64,000 bases of DNA from Elymus sibiricus (taxonomy: Eukaryota; Streptophyta; Magnoliopsida; Poales; Poaceae), in NCBI GenBank assembly GCA_039707655.1, contig CM077675.1:420565162-420629161 (forward strand), read 5' to 3'. Below, piece after piece: positions 45,787 through 58,197 of the stretch. The notes under the pieces are model-generated. The model was given only the letters and a program-made list of their open reading frames with translations. It did no database searches and was not told the origin of the DNA. The stretch's first letter is position 1. Every line of letters begins with the position of its first letter. A program made the position numbers and the translations under genes.

Positions 45787-47424
45787 TGATGTCTACTATG
45801 CAACCTTCTTCTTGTAGAATCGTGTTGGGCCTCCAAGCGCAGAGTTTTGTAGGAAAGTACCAAATTTCCCTCAAGTGGATGACCTAAGGTTTATCAATCC
45901 GTGGGAGGCATAGGATGAAGATGGTCTCTCTCAAACAACCCTGCAACCAAATAACAAAGAGCCTCTTGTGTCCCCAACACACCCAATACAATGGTAAATT
46001 GTATAGGTGCACTAGTTCGGCGAAGAGATGGTGATACAAGTGTAATATGGATGGTAGATATAGGTTTTTGTAATCTGAAAATATAAAAACAGCAAGGTAA
46101 CTAATGATAAAAGTGAGCACAAACGGTATTGCAATGCTTGAAAACAAGGCCTAGGGTTCATACTTTCACTACTGCAAGTTCTCTTAACAATACTAACATA
46201 GTTGAATCATATGTAAATCCCTCACATGCGACAAAGAGTTTACTCCAAAGTCACAAATAGCGGAGAACAAACGAAGAAATTATTGTAGGGTACGAAACCA
46301 CCTCAAAGTTATCTTTTTCGATCAATCTTATGAGCTATCCCTATAAGTGTCACGAACAGCCCTGGAGTTCGTACTAAAATAACACCTTAAGATACACATC
46401 AATCAAAACCCTAATGTCACCTAGATACTCCAATGTCACCACGAGTACCCATGGGCTTGATTATACGATATGCATCACACAATTTCAGATTCATCATGTT
46501 CAATCCAACACAAAGAACTTCAAAGAGTGCCCCAAAGTTTCTACCAGAGAGTCAAGACGAAAATGTGTGCCAACCCCTATGCATAGATTCCCAAGGTCAC
46601 GGAACCCGCAAGTTGATCACCAAAACATACATCAAGTGGATCAATAGAACATCCCATTGTCACCACGGATATCCCATCGCAGGACATACATCAAGTGTTC
46701 TCAAATCCTTTAAAGACTCAATCCGATAAGAAAACTTCAAAGGGAAAACTCAATTCATCACAAGAAGATAAAGAGGGGAAAACTCCATATGATTCATCTA
46801 TATTAATAAAGCTCGCGGTACATCAAGATCGTGCCATCTCAAGAACACGAGAGAGAGAGAGAGATCAAACACATAGCTACTGGTACATACCCTCAGCCCC
46901 GAGGGTGAACTACTCCCTCCTCGTCATGGAGACCGCCGGGATGATGAAGATGGCCTCCGGTGATGGTTTCCCTCTCTGGCAGTGTGCCGGAACGGGCTCC
47001 CGATTGGTTTTTCGTGGCTACAGAGGCTTGCGGCGGCGGAACTCCCGATCTAGGTCTCTTTCTGGGGGTTTTGGTATTTATAGGAATTTTTGGCGTCGGT
47101 CTCACGTCAAGGGGGTTCCCGAGGGGCACACAAGCCAGGGGGCCCGCCCTAGGGGGGGCGCCCCCTAGGCTTGTGGCTGCCTCGGGACTCCTCTACGGTA
47201 TCTTTTTGCTCCAGTATTTTTTATATTTTCCAAAAATATTCTTCGTAAATTTTCAGCCCATTCCGAGAACTTTTATTTCTGCACAAAAAACGACACCATG
47301 GTAGTTCTGCTGAAAACAGCGTCAGTCCGGGTTAGTTCTAATAAAATCATACCAAAATCATATAAAATTATTGTAAACATGGCATGAATACTTCATAAAT
47401 TATAGATACGTTGGAGACGTATCA
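45787..47424 (-). repeat. 5' LTR of element G (minus-strand sense)
   Basis: 1638 bp, pair of 39961-41598. It is followed by the TSD AACAC, where Copia F LTR sequence resumes (cttgtgttgaatcaacc). Confidence 0.93.
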
Positions 47425-47429
47425 AACAC

Positions 47430-49300
47430 TTGTGTTGAATCAACCTGAATTGATGTTATGCTATGAGATACATTCGTCACAAGTTAATGGTTAATAACAC
47501 AGAGATAGTTAATGTTTGCATAATTCCTTAGACCATGAGAGTATCGAGTTCCTTCGTGCTTGCTTCGTGAACTTTGGGGTTTATTAAACGTCATCCGTTA
47601 CTGGGTGGCTATTACGGCGGCTTACGGGTTCATGGAAAAGTATGGCAAGTAACAAGAGATAACTCAAGATTGGGATTTGCTCCTCCGACGATGGAGAGAT
47701 ATCTCTGGGCCCTCTCGGTGTTACGGTATCCATCATCGTCTGGCCAGACACTTTGTGATTTGATCACGGGGATGCCGGAACACGGAACGAGAAAAGAGAA
47801 CAATACCGGTAACGAGGTAACTGGCATAGTGGACAAGGTGTTGATCCACAAGGATGCCAACATGTCTCACCTTGGGTATTTGTAACATATCGCGAAGCAA
47901 CAGGAATAGCACACGGCAACTTGAGGTTCACTCGAATATTCATTCGTGTGGGTATAGGGGTTAATATGGGTGTCCACGGCTCCGATGTTGATCATTGATC
48001 GGAAGGGGTTCCGGGTCATGTCTATACTTCACCGAACCTATAGGGTCACACGCTTAAGGGTCATCTATCTGCTGAATACTAGACAGGGAGCCTGAGAGAA
48101 AATCACCAGAAAAGTTTCGGACACCGGAAAAGTTTCGGACAGCGGAAAAGTTCCGCAGAGAGAACACCGGAACAGTTTCGGTAAAACTGAAAAGTTGTTT
48201 CAGGGGATACCATTAAGTCAAATTGGTTTCGGCACATGCCTGATAATTCTTGGAGGGTGCCAGAATCATTCTGGAAACTTCTGGGAATTTTCCAGAAGAA
48301 AAACCAGAAATGTTCCGGAGCTGCCAGAACCGCTTCGGATGCTTTTCGCAGATGAAAATCACTAATCCAGAATTGTTCCGGAACTTATTGAAATTTATTT
48401 TAGTGGGGACTAGAAATGTTCTAAGCCCACATAAATATTTTCAGTTCGAACGGACGCTGAAAAATGTCGTCGTGAATAGTGAAAGTGCTTTTTGGATATT
48501 TTTGGAAAACCACCTTTTTGGATATTTCCCAAAAGGCTTCTAGAAGGCCTTGGGGGCCAAGGAAGCCCCTCATGGGGGCCCCCAAGGGGGTGGCCGGCCT
48601 AGGTGAATGGAGCTCCACATGGCATCCCTTTTCCCTCTTATGCCCTTTGTGTATGACATAAAGTGGGGGCATTTTTGGGTTTTTGGAATGGCAACTCTAC
48701 CCCTTGGTTTTCCTATAAATAGGAGGTGAGGGGGCTGCCCAAACCTCATCCCTTCTCACATACACATGCCATTTGACTTGTCTGGCTTCTATCTCCCTCC
48801 CCGCGAAATAGTTTCGTAGAGCCGAAAGGCTGTCTGGGTTCCGACAGGAACTAGTTCTGGACGGCGAAGCCCTGCCGGATAGATGACACCGTATGTGTGC
48901 AACTCTGTAGAGAGATCGTAGTTTCGGTCTTAGTTCGAGAGTGCCTCCCGAAGGGCTGTCCGTGTGACCGTCCGAGTTTCGAAGGTCCTCCCGAAGGGTT
49001 GTCCGAGTGATCGTCCGAGTTTTGAAGGTCCTCCCGAAGGGCTGTCCGCGACACCGTCCGGGGGACTGTCTGACCACCTCCCGGAGGGCTGTCCGAGGGG
49101 AAGATGAGGGTATAGATCCTCGCGATTGGGAGGTTATAAATCCTAGCTGCGGGGATCTGCACCGCCGATCGTCATCGACTCTACTTCCGCAGCGCTACGA
49201 GTCGGTAACGAAAAAGATCAAACCTTGTATGCAGTCTCCATAGTGGTCCTGGGCTGGTGCGTAGGTCGGAAATTTTTGTTTTCTGCTGCGTTCCCCTATA
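47430..49300 (+). repeat. 5' LTR of Copia F, second part
   Basis: It matches 54896-56765 along its length. A TATAAATA promoter motif lies at 48714-48721. It contains short repeats of the form CCGGAAAAGTTTCGGACA (48105-48150) and CCTCCCGAAGGGCTGTCCG (48940-49100), both conserved in the 3' LTR. It ends CCCCTATA before the primer site. Confidence 0.9.
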
Positions 49301-52300
49301 GTGGCATCATGAGCCGTGCTATGCGTAGATGCAGGTTGCGATCTAGAATACATAGAGATGTATGGGTGTTGCACAATATAATTAGGTAGTAGATGAGTTC
49401 TATTACTAAAAATTATTTGTGCGGGTAGCAGATGAAATCTGTTACACGATGTTCTTGTTGCTTCCCTGGGATTGGCATATTTCTGATCTTGATAACAGCA
49501 TGGTGGAGTTTCAATGTTCTGGCAATCCGCGATCCTGATTGATCAACAAAGTGCTAACAGTTCATTGAATTCCACTGTAGTTCAAAAGAAAGATGAAATT
49601 TCGCAGATGAAAGGGCAATGCAGATATGATCTGCACGGGGGTCATGCGTATGACGAAGTTCAGTATGGGGCTCGAGATTTTATTATCTCGTGTTTCATAC
49701 ACCTCGGAAAGTTAATCTAGCAACTTGAATTATCATACTTGATGATGGACGTTGGTAGCTTCGGTTTGTTTCGAAACCTTAGAAGCCACGAAAAACAAGT
49801 TCTTGCATAAACCGATTAGAGGCGTCTAACTTGGTTTTGCAGGAGGGTTTGCATGAGCATGTGATGTGGTATAGCAATGCTCATATTAATTTGATTATGT
49901 ATGAGATGACTATATGATGTAAATTAACATGACCTGTGTGTCATGATTCGGCATGATGGCTGGAGCCATATGATTGTCACTTTAATGACCTACGTGTCAA
50001 CCTTGTGTAATGCACTTATTTTATTAGCTATAGAGATAGCAATATTATCTGATGCATCAACAAGGTGGTGGCAATCTTCGCGAAGGTGAACACCGACGCA
50101 AATGCCGAAGACGAAGAAATGTTTGACTTCTCCGTCAGAAGGGGCTATACCATGTCATGCTAATTATGAATTGCCTGAGATGTTTATCCCTTATGATGCA
50201 CCCTTCTTGATTGCGCGGTAGTCGCTTTTTATTAGGGTGATCTCTCACTTTAAAATATCCAAGTAGTTAGTGTTCACCCAAGTGTAGCACCGTCTGAAAT
50301 TCGTATCTTTTCGGGGTGCGCCATGTCCACATGGGTACGAACGAATCGAGAGGAATGAGGCGGGTGAGGTCAGACCTCGCAGCAAGATCACTTGGTTGTC
50401 TTTGACGTTCAGGCAGGATAGTCCTGAGCTCGGAACACACCCATCGAAAGATGAACAAGAGTCACATAAAGATGTGATTGGCAAGTTTGCCTACCGATTA
50501 AAATTCCCGTCATCAGTGATGTCCACATCAATGGCGTTGAATTGAAATGCGGATCTTGAATCACTCACAATCAATTATGAGAGATATTGATTTGAGTGGG
50601 AGCGCACTTTAGAATTAATTCTTTTAATTTTTAGTGCAATTAATTTTGAACACCGTCTAAGTGTGATTTGCATAATAGTTGTAGAATAATGGCTCGCGTT
50701 TCCACCTTCCCAATTAAAATTGAATAGCTGTTATATATCTGGTTAAAACTTTACGGTTGATAACGTAATGTGAGGATTGTCCTTAAGAGTGCCGAGAAGG
50801 ACTTTGTCCTATCGCATGCTTTCGGTATTCTCCCGCTAATGCTATGGATCATGTGACTCTCGTCCTTCGAACCAAAAGCTAGAATTCCGTTTCAGTCAAG
50901 TGCAATATGTTTGCTTCCATGAGACCCGAACTTCGAAAGTTTTGGGATAGTTATGTGATATTCATGGAACTGAAAATTATTTTTCAGATACAAACAAAAG
51001 CTGAAAGATATGAAATATCCAAAGCAATTTTTGTTTGCAAACTATTTGTAAAGGTGTTTACTATGCATTAGACTGATAAGAGAGGGATCCAGGAGAACGC
51101 CTGTCATGTAAATGAAGGTGAATAAAACAACAACTTAAAGAGAAAGGAAGTGTCCGAAGGGTGTTAGTGAAACTTTCACGCCTAGGAAGTCCGGGGCTAA
51201 ACGCCACTCTTAAGTTGGGTGCTTCTTCTGAGAGTGGGAGAAATACTAAAAGTTAAACTATTAGAAGTATAAAGGCAGAAAGAAAGAAGACTGGAATATC
51301 CAGCTCATGTATGAATGTCATACAAGTTTTTGATGTATAGAAGGCTGGTCAAAGATATAGTTCTTGGGAATTATGGTTAAACATGTTAATCACTAATTCT
51401 TGGGTATTGTGAGTTAATCACAAAGATACCCGCTCGATTGCATTCTGTTGCGACTCGATGCAAGAACTACTATGGCCTGAAAGACTAGCCAGGAATGAGG
51501 TCTTGATACACGCTGGGAACATAGTAAAAGTTACTATACCTTCCATCGGTGTATTACCTATGTATTTTCTTTCATAATTCATTTTAGAGCTTTACACACT
51601 CTAGCCCTTTGCATATGGTATCTTGTAAGAAGGTTGTTCATAAGAGAACTTTTGATGTTCGGTGTTATGAATAAACATAAGGGCCATACTTTCATTATGA
51701 ATGAGATGTATGTTATGAATATTGATAATAATACATTACCTCTATATTTACTTTCATAATTCATTTAGAGTTTCATATACTCTAGCCCTTTTGCATAAGG
51801 TATCTTGCAAGAAGGTTATTCATAAGAGAACTTTTGATGTTCGGTGTTATGAATAACATGAAGGGCCATGCTTCCATCCAGGATGGGATGTATGTTATGA
51901 ATATTGATGGTAATATGATACATCCATAACACTGACGCTAAATGTCGCAAGACTAAAAGAATACCACATATGTGTGGCACTGCATTTGGTCACATTGGAG
52001 AAACCCACATGGAAAATTCCATTATGATGGATTTTGAAGTCGTTTGATTTTGAATCATCTGACACTTGCAACTTTCCTCCGAAAGGTGAAGTGACTGAAA
52101 TACCGTTCACAGTCCATAAGGAACGAGCAACAAACTTATTGGTGATCATACATTTTTGATGTGTGTAGTTCAATAAATGTTATTGCAAGTAGTGGATTTA
52201 TCTATCTTCAGAAATGACTCAAGTAGATATATGGATATTTACCTGATGAGACGTAAGTCTGGATCTTTTGAAATCATTCAAAAGGTTTTCAAAAATGAAG

Positions 52301-54617
52301 TAGAAGTTATTGTAAGAAGAAAATTATGTTTCTACAATTCGATTGCAGAAAGGAATATTTGAGTTACAAGTTTAGCGAATGTCTGATGAGTTATGAAAGG
52401 GGTTTCATAACTTGCACCTCCCGGAACACCACTGCAAGTGGAAAGTCCGTGAAGATGTAATCGAACCATTTATGACATGGTAAGATCAAAGATGACATAA
52501 ATAAATTTGCCATTATCCCTTTTAAAAGTGATGCTTTAGAGACTGCGGCTTTTACACTAAAAAGAGCTCCATTAGGTCTGTTGAAATGACGCCATGGTAT
52601 GGTACGCCCAACCACATGTTATATCTTTTCTTAACATTTGGAATATGGGGCTTGTGTAAAAGGTTACAAACCTATTCCAAATCAGACAAGTGCTATTTTG
52701 TAGGTTATCCCAAGTCATTGGGTATTTCCCCACCACTATACCAAGGCAAACGATTTTGCCACAAAATGGTATGCTTTTAATGAGAATAGTTCTTGCAAAA
52801 GATGAGTGGGAGGACAGTGCAACTCGACGAGATAACCAATATCTTCGTCATCAGATCAAAGGAAAGGAACCTTGGAAGTGATTCCAGGGTTTCCTACTGC
52901 GACTGATATGGAAGCCTCTACATGAGATGTATGGACTTTGGTCGAACTTGCAGCTGAACCACGTAGGAAAAACTCGTGCAAACCTCTGAGGTGCGCATAC
53001 GAGATATTGTTGTTAGACAACAGTATACCTACGATACACAAGGAAGCGTTGATGGGTCCTGACTCCGGAATTGGCTAAATGCCAATACAATCCGAGATAG
53101 TTTCCATATAAGTGATTCAAGATTAAAATCTTGATACACCTTTCGGAAGACTTAGAGTCTAACGAATATTTATGGAACTAAAAACTGATATGGATAAAAA
53201 TGTTTTATCCATAAAGCTCGACTTGTTGTAATAACAAGTTCAAGGAGTTGACTACGATGAGGTTGTTTCACCGTAGCGATGCTTAAAGTCGGTTCGGGTT
53301 GAACTAGCAATTAATACATATTTCAAACATGAGATATGAAACAAGGATGACGAAAGGATTTCCATCTGATGGAAATGAAACCAAGGACTTGCATGTGTTA
53401 CAGTCCAAGGTATTTTTTCAGTCCAGAGGATGCTAGTAAGTATGCAAACTTCAGAGATCCAGCGATGGACAGAAGAGAGCAAAATGGAGTTGGAATCTTC
53501 GCGTTTTGATGAAATGGTCAAAAAGGGTTTTGACTTCATCAATGGGTAACGAAGATGCTTGTGATTCAAGAAAGTAAGTGGGAGCATAATAATATTTCTA
53601 AAAACCTTGTGTGCTTGACACATTGTTAACTGGAAATAAATTTCTTGACACGAATTAGGAATTCATTTGAAAATAGATTTTGATGAAGTGCTTGGGCTAA
53701 ATAGCCTTGCTATTAGGCATAATGATCTATGAAGATAGATTTGCCTAATGGGGCTAAGCAAAAATACATATTGACAAGATGCTAAAACAATTTAGCACTA
53801 AAACTGCCAAGGAGTGATTCTTGCCGAAGTCACATGGAAAGAGTTTTGTAAGACTCGGTGTCCCAAAACACTCATGAGCAAAATACATGATGGAGATTCC
53901 ACACACTCTTGTGTTTGGATTAATCATGTATTCCATGGTATGTAAAACAACCAGATATGTCCGATACTCCCAAACTGTTACGAGTATAGATACCAAAGTG
54001 ATCAAAGTACTGATCAAAGGACAACAGTGAAATATGTCATTGAGTACTAAAGTAGCACTGATGACATGTTTTCTCGCAAGAGGAGATCATGAAGAGTTCG
54101 TTGTAAAAGGTTACATCGATACAGTCTTCATCTATGCTCCATGCTATTTTCGATTTAAATTAAGGGTTTTGTGTAATACACAATATGGTGGCACGGTAGT
54201 TGGAAAGTGTTCCAAACAGGTTACTGTGGCGAATTCTATAACAAAAGGTAAGTATGTTGACGCTTTGGAAGCGACAAAGAAGTTGTTGAATCATATAGTT
54301 CATTCCTGAACTTAGTATGGTTCCAAAAAGGCTTTGGTCAATGGGACACTATTGCAAATAGTTGCTCCATAGCTCAGTCTGAGGAATTAGGTTTCGACCT
54401 ATGATTCACACATATACAAAGCCAAGTCCACACAAAATATGAATTTTGTGAAAGCGTGAAAACGCGAGGATATGCAAAGGTACACACGGAGCTGAAGTTG
54501 TCAGATCCGTTGAACATCGGGCTATACCACAAGCGAAGCATATTTTACACCAGTGTGCCATAGGTGTAAAGTGCATTAGCATTGACTAGATTATTGACTC
54601 TAGTGCAAGTGGGAGTC
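49301..54617 (+). pseudogene. Relic Copia gag-pol of element F
   Basis: A primer site like that of the Angela element (TGGCATCATGAGC) follows the LTR. The rest aligns in patches with the Angela-like polyprotein but is full of stops and indels. A gag start like ATGGCTCGCG lies at 50689. An integrase-like segment is at 52080-52380. An RT segment caaggagttgactacgatga is at 53238 (same words at 33236 in the Angela element). The RNase H entry gagttcgttgtaaaaggtta is at 54095. It ends with the purine tract gcaagtgggag at 54606-54616. No open frame keeps a domain intact, so the protein is lost. Confidence 0.75.
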
Positions 54618-56765
54618 TGTAGGAGATATGCCCAAGAGGCAATAATAAATGTTATTATTTATCCCCATGTTCCTAATTAAGTTTATATTCCATGCTATAA
54701 CTGCAATGATTCTCGAGTCTGCAATATCCACGAGGCCCGGAGGGAAACTCATTTGCACGTGTGTTATAATAAACGGTAAAATGTATTCCTAGTCTTGCCT
54801 CCAAGACTGGCTCAAGTATTGCATGATGATCTTGTTTTCCTGATCATGGGCATGGCTATGCCGGCAATTTTGAGGGCGCAATGTTGGTAGAACACTTGTG
54901 TTGAATCAACCCGAATTGATGTTATGCTATGAGATACATTCGTCACAAGTTAATGGTTAATAATACAGAGATAGTTAATGTTTCCATAATTCCTTAGACC
55001 ATGAGAGTATCGAGTTCCTTCGTGCTTGCTTCGTGAACTTTGGGGTTTGTTAAACGTCATCCGTTACTGGGTGGCTATTACGGCGGCTTACGGGTTCACG
55101 GAAAAGTATGGCAAGTAACAAGATAGCTCAAGATTGGGATTTGCTCCTCCGACGATGGAGAGATATATCTGGGCCCTCTCGGTGTTACGGTATCCATCAT
55201 CGTCTGGCCAGACACTTTGTGATTTGATCACGGGGATGCCGAAACACGGAACGAGAAAAGAGAACAATACCAGTAACGAGGTAACTGGCATAGTGGACAA
55301 GGTGTTGATCGACAGAGATGCCAACATGTCTCACCTTGGGTATTTGTAACATATCGCGAAGCAACAGGAATAGCACACGGCAACTGGAGGTTCACTCGAA
55401 AATTCATTCGTGTGGGTATAGGGGTCAATATGGGTGTCCACGGCTCCGATGTTGATCATTGATCGGAAGGGGTTCCGGGTCATGTCTATACTTCACCGAA
55501 CCTATAGGGTCACACGCTTAAGGGTCATCTATCTGCTGAATACTAGACAGGGAGCCTGAGAGAAAATCACCAGAAAAGTTTCGGACACCGGAAAAGTTTC
55601 GGACAGCGGAAAAGTTCCGCAGAGAGAACACCGGAACAATTTCGGTAAAACTGAAAAGTTGTTTCAGGGGATACCATTAAGTCAAATTAGTTTCGGCACA
55701 TGCGTGATAATTCTTGGAGGGTGCCAGAATCATTCTGGAAACTTCTGGGAATTATCCGGAAGAAAAACCGGAAATGTTCCGGAGCTGCCAGAACCGCTTC
55801 GGATGCTTTTCGCAGATGAAAATCACCAATCCGGAATTGTTCCAGAACGCATTGAAATTTATTTTAGTGGGTACTAGAAATGTTCTAAGCCCACATAAAT
55901 ATTTTCAGTTCGAACGGACGCTGAAAAATGTCGTCGTGAATAGTGAAAGTGCTTTTTGGATATTTTTGGAAAACCACCTTTTGGGATATTTCCCAAAAGG
56001 CTTATAGAAGGCCTTGGGGGCCAAGGAAGCCCCTCATGGGGGGCCCCCAAGGGGGTGGCCAGCCAAGGTGAGTGGAGCTCCACATGGTATCCCTTTTCCC
56101 TCTTATGCCCTTTGTGTATGACATAAAGTGGGGGCATTTTTGGGTTTTTCGAATGGCAACTCTACCCCTTGGTTTTCCTATAAATAGGAGGTGAGGGGGC
56201 TGCCCAAACCTCATCCCTTCTCACATACACATGCCATTTGACTTGTCTGGCTTCTCTCTCACTCCCCGCGAAATAGTTTCGTAGAGCCGAAAGGCTGTCT
56301 GGGTTCCGGCAGGAACTAGTTCTGGACGGCGAAGCCCTGCCGGATAGATGACACCGTACGTGTGCAACTCTGTAGAGAGATCGTAGTTTCGGTCTTAGTT
56401 CGAGAGTGCCTCCCGAAGGTCTGTCCGTGTGACCGTCCGAGTTTCGAAGGTCCTCCCGAAGGGCTGTCCGAGTGACCGTCCGAGTTTTGAAGGTCCTCCC
56501 GAAGGGCTGTCCGCGACACTGTCCGGGGGACTGTCTGACAGCCTCCCGGAGGGCTGTCCGAGGGGCAGATGAGGGTATACATCCTCGCGGTTGGGAGGTT
56601 ATAAATCCTAGCTGCGGGGATCTGCACCGCCGATCGTCATCGAATCTACTTCCGCTGCGCTACGAGTCGGTAACGAAAAAGATCAAACCTTGTATGCAGT
56701 CTCCATAGTGGTCCTGGGCTAGTGCGTAGGTCAGAAATTTTTGTTTTCTGCTGCATTCCCCTACT
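54618..56765 (+). repeat. 3' LTR of Copia F
   Basis: 2148 bp, uninterrupted copy of the 5' LTR. TATA motif TATAAATA at 56179-56186. The terminal bases CCCCTACT are followed by the TSD GGTCT. Confidence 0.92.
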
Positions 56766-57010
56766 GGTCTTCCAATAAATATTTAGGAGAAAATTCCACA
56801 TGTATCCCCCAAGGGCCGGTTTATCTTGAAAAGATGAGCCGGGTCTTCCAATAAATATTTAGGAGAAAAATCCACCTGTAGCCCCCAAGGGCCGGCTTAT
56901 CTTGAAAAGATGAACTGGGTCTTCCAATAATAGATTAGAAAGAATCCAAATGTAGCCCCCAAGGGCCAGCTTATCTTGAAAATATGAGCCAGGTCTTTCT
57001 TTGAAATGAC
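56766..57010 (+). repeat. Intronic tandem repeat, 74-76 bp units
   Basis: GGTCTTCCAATAA-type unit starts occur at 56766, 56842 and 56918, with a diverged start at 56992. Each unit holds gtagcccccaagggccgg and ttatcttgaaaagatga. A further unit end lies at 39630-39682, on the other side of Copia F, so the Copia element inserted at a unit junction. The repeat lies in an intron of the element E gene. Confidence 0.85.
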
Positions 57011-58197
57011 CTACATTAGCCCCCAAGTGCCAAGTGTATTCCTTGCAATGTGCTTGGGACTTGAAAATTTTAATCATAGAAAACCTATTAAATAAGGATT
57101 TGCTAATACATCCTCAAATCCTTTATGCAGGAGGCATTAAGCCTGAATGAGTCACATCTTGGCGACTTAAACAAGAGAGTGGCGGCTCTGGTAACCAAGA
57201 ACAGCGAGGCCGAGGCAAAGCTAAAACTTGCCTTGGAGGACTTAGAAAAACTGAAGTCTGACTTTACTGCTGAGCACGCCACCCTTGAAGAGGAGAAGAC
57301 CGCCTTGCAAAAACGCGCAGAAGATGTTGAAACACAACTTAAGCCGGTTGCTGAAGAGCTTGCCGGCTTAAAGCAGCAGATATGTCGTATGACAGCCGCC
57401 ATCTTCGGTAAGTACAAAAAACTTATACTCCGTTGAAGCACTTCATTATCTAGGGTAGTCACAAAATGCTCAACTGATTTTATACTCTTTACTATTTGAC
57501 AGGCGCCAGGAGTGCCAGCCTTGGTCAGAACATTTTGCTGAAACTGAAGGCTGTCTACTCATTGGCAGAGCAATTGTACGCTGGGAGCCTGCGCACACTG
57601 GTAGCTGTATCGTCAGGAAAGAAGCTGCCAACACCCATTAGGGCAGTGCTAGATCAGCTATCCACTGTGCCGTCTCAAATTGAAGAGCTGAAGCTGTCAG
57701 CCGCCCGCGCAGGAGCTATCTCTGCTTTAAGCCATGCAAAAGCGTGGCAGTCAGATCTAGACCCGACGGAGATGGCTGGCTGGTATCCAAAATACAATGA
57801 TGATGGAACTATCTTCAGCGAGTCATATTTCTCCAAATGCGTCAAAGAGATAAGGCCGCTCGCATACGAACTTGCACAAGGGCTAGACTTGGTGAAGTAC
57901 CAGCCGGCTTACGACAACAGCAATACCCGCATCAAGGCGCCTACTTTCGCAGTTGTTGACTTAACACCTCAGCGTCATAAGCATATGTTTGCCCCTGACC
58001 TTGATCCTTCTCTAATTCTTAATGATGAGGCCACCTTTGAGGCGTTAACCAGCATCGACTGGACTTCGGGTAATCTCCAGATAGCCGACGACGAAGAGTC
58101 GGCACAGGGTGATCCGGAGCCTTCTACCTCCAAGCGCCAGGGCGACAATGATCCTGTGGATCGTAACCCGGCTGATACTGAAGCCGGTTTAGAATGA

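Larger units (their letters stand above)
39961..47424 (-). mobile_element. Non-autonomous Gypsy-type element G, nested in the LTR of Copia F
   Basis: 7.46 kb, with two 1638-bp LTRs (39961-41598 and 45787-47424) and a perfect TSD AACAC (39956-39960 and 47425-47429). The tRNA-Asp-type primer site at 45759-45776 is on the minus strand, so the LTR at 45787 is the 5' LTR. A purine tract (AAGCTTGGGGACGC, minus sense) abuts the other LTR at 41599-41612. The only substantial ORF is a D/E-rich protein of unknown function (44886-45662). No gag, protease, polymerase or integrase motif was seen. A solo LTR of the same family lies at 5922-7595. Confidence 0.93.
39683..56765 (+). mobile_element. Copia element F, decayed internal region
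   Basis: LTRs start TGTAGGAGATATGCCC, related to the Angela-like start. 5' LTR: 39683-39960 plus 47430-49300 (2149 bp after removing Gypsy G). 3' LTR: 54618-56765 (2148 bp). The TSD GGTCT is perfect (39678-39682 and 56766-56770). The LTR ends read CCCCTATA and CCCCTACT instead of CA. The internal region is a heavily decayed Copia gag-pol. The insertion lies in the last but one intron of the element E gene, inside a 75-76-bp tandem repeat. Confidence 0.9.
37440..58197 (+). pseudogene. Gypsy-associated protein with putative-gypsy-type domain and coiled coil; six exons
   Basis: Start MAKAPSSCDW at 37440; a one-base loss near 37465 shifts to the frame VASGVTELILNESVAMGVLP. This domain (37466-38116, e.g. 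FSPPGSNKIRDALHLYKLHP) resembles the plant 'putative gypsy type transposon' domain (PF04195-like, from memory). A TAG interrupts at 38117, then CQYSGGVDDPQHFNQ to a donor at 38327. Further exons: 38420-38871 (acidic and basic patches), a short one at about 38955-39020, and about 39096-39587 with a TAG at 39247. The next intron holds 75-bp repeats and Copia F. Exon 57130-57406 is a coiled coil (TLEEEKTALQKRAEDVETQL). Exon 57504-58197 (LKLKAVYSLAEQLYAGSLRT) ends the protein. Splice signals such as CGGTAAGT and TTTGACAG fit. The biochemical role is unknown; such ORFs accompany Gypsy elements in grasses. Confidence 0.7.

Noticed and set aside
48250..48543. 97-codon ORF repeated at 55714-56007
   Set aside because: Both copies are in the LTRs of Copia F; repetition reflects the LTR pair, not a gene family.
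57103..57462. Antisense Ser/Phe-rich ORF
   Set aside because: Complement of the coiled-coil exon 57130-57406, which has the splice signals and composition of the real gene.
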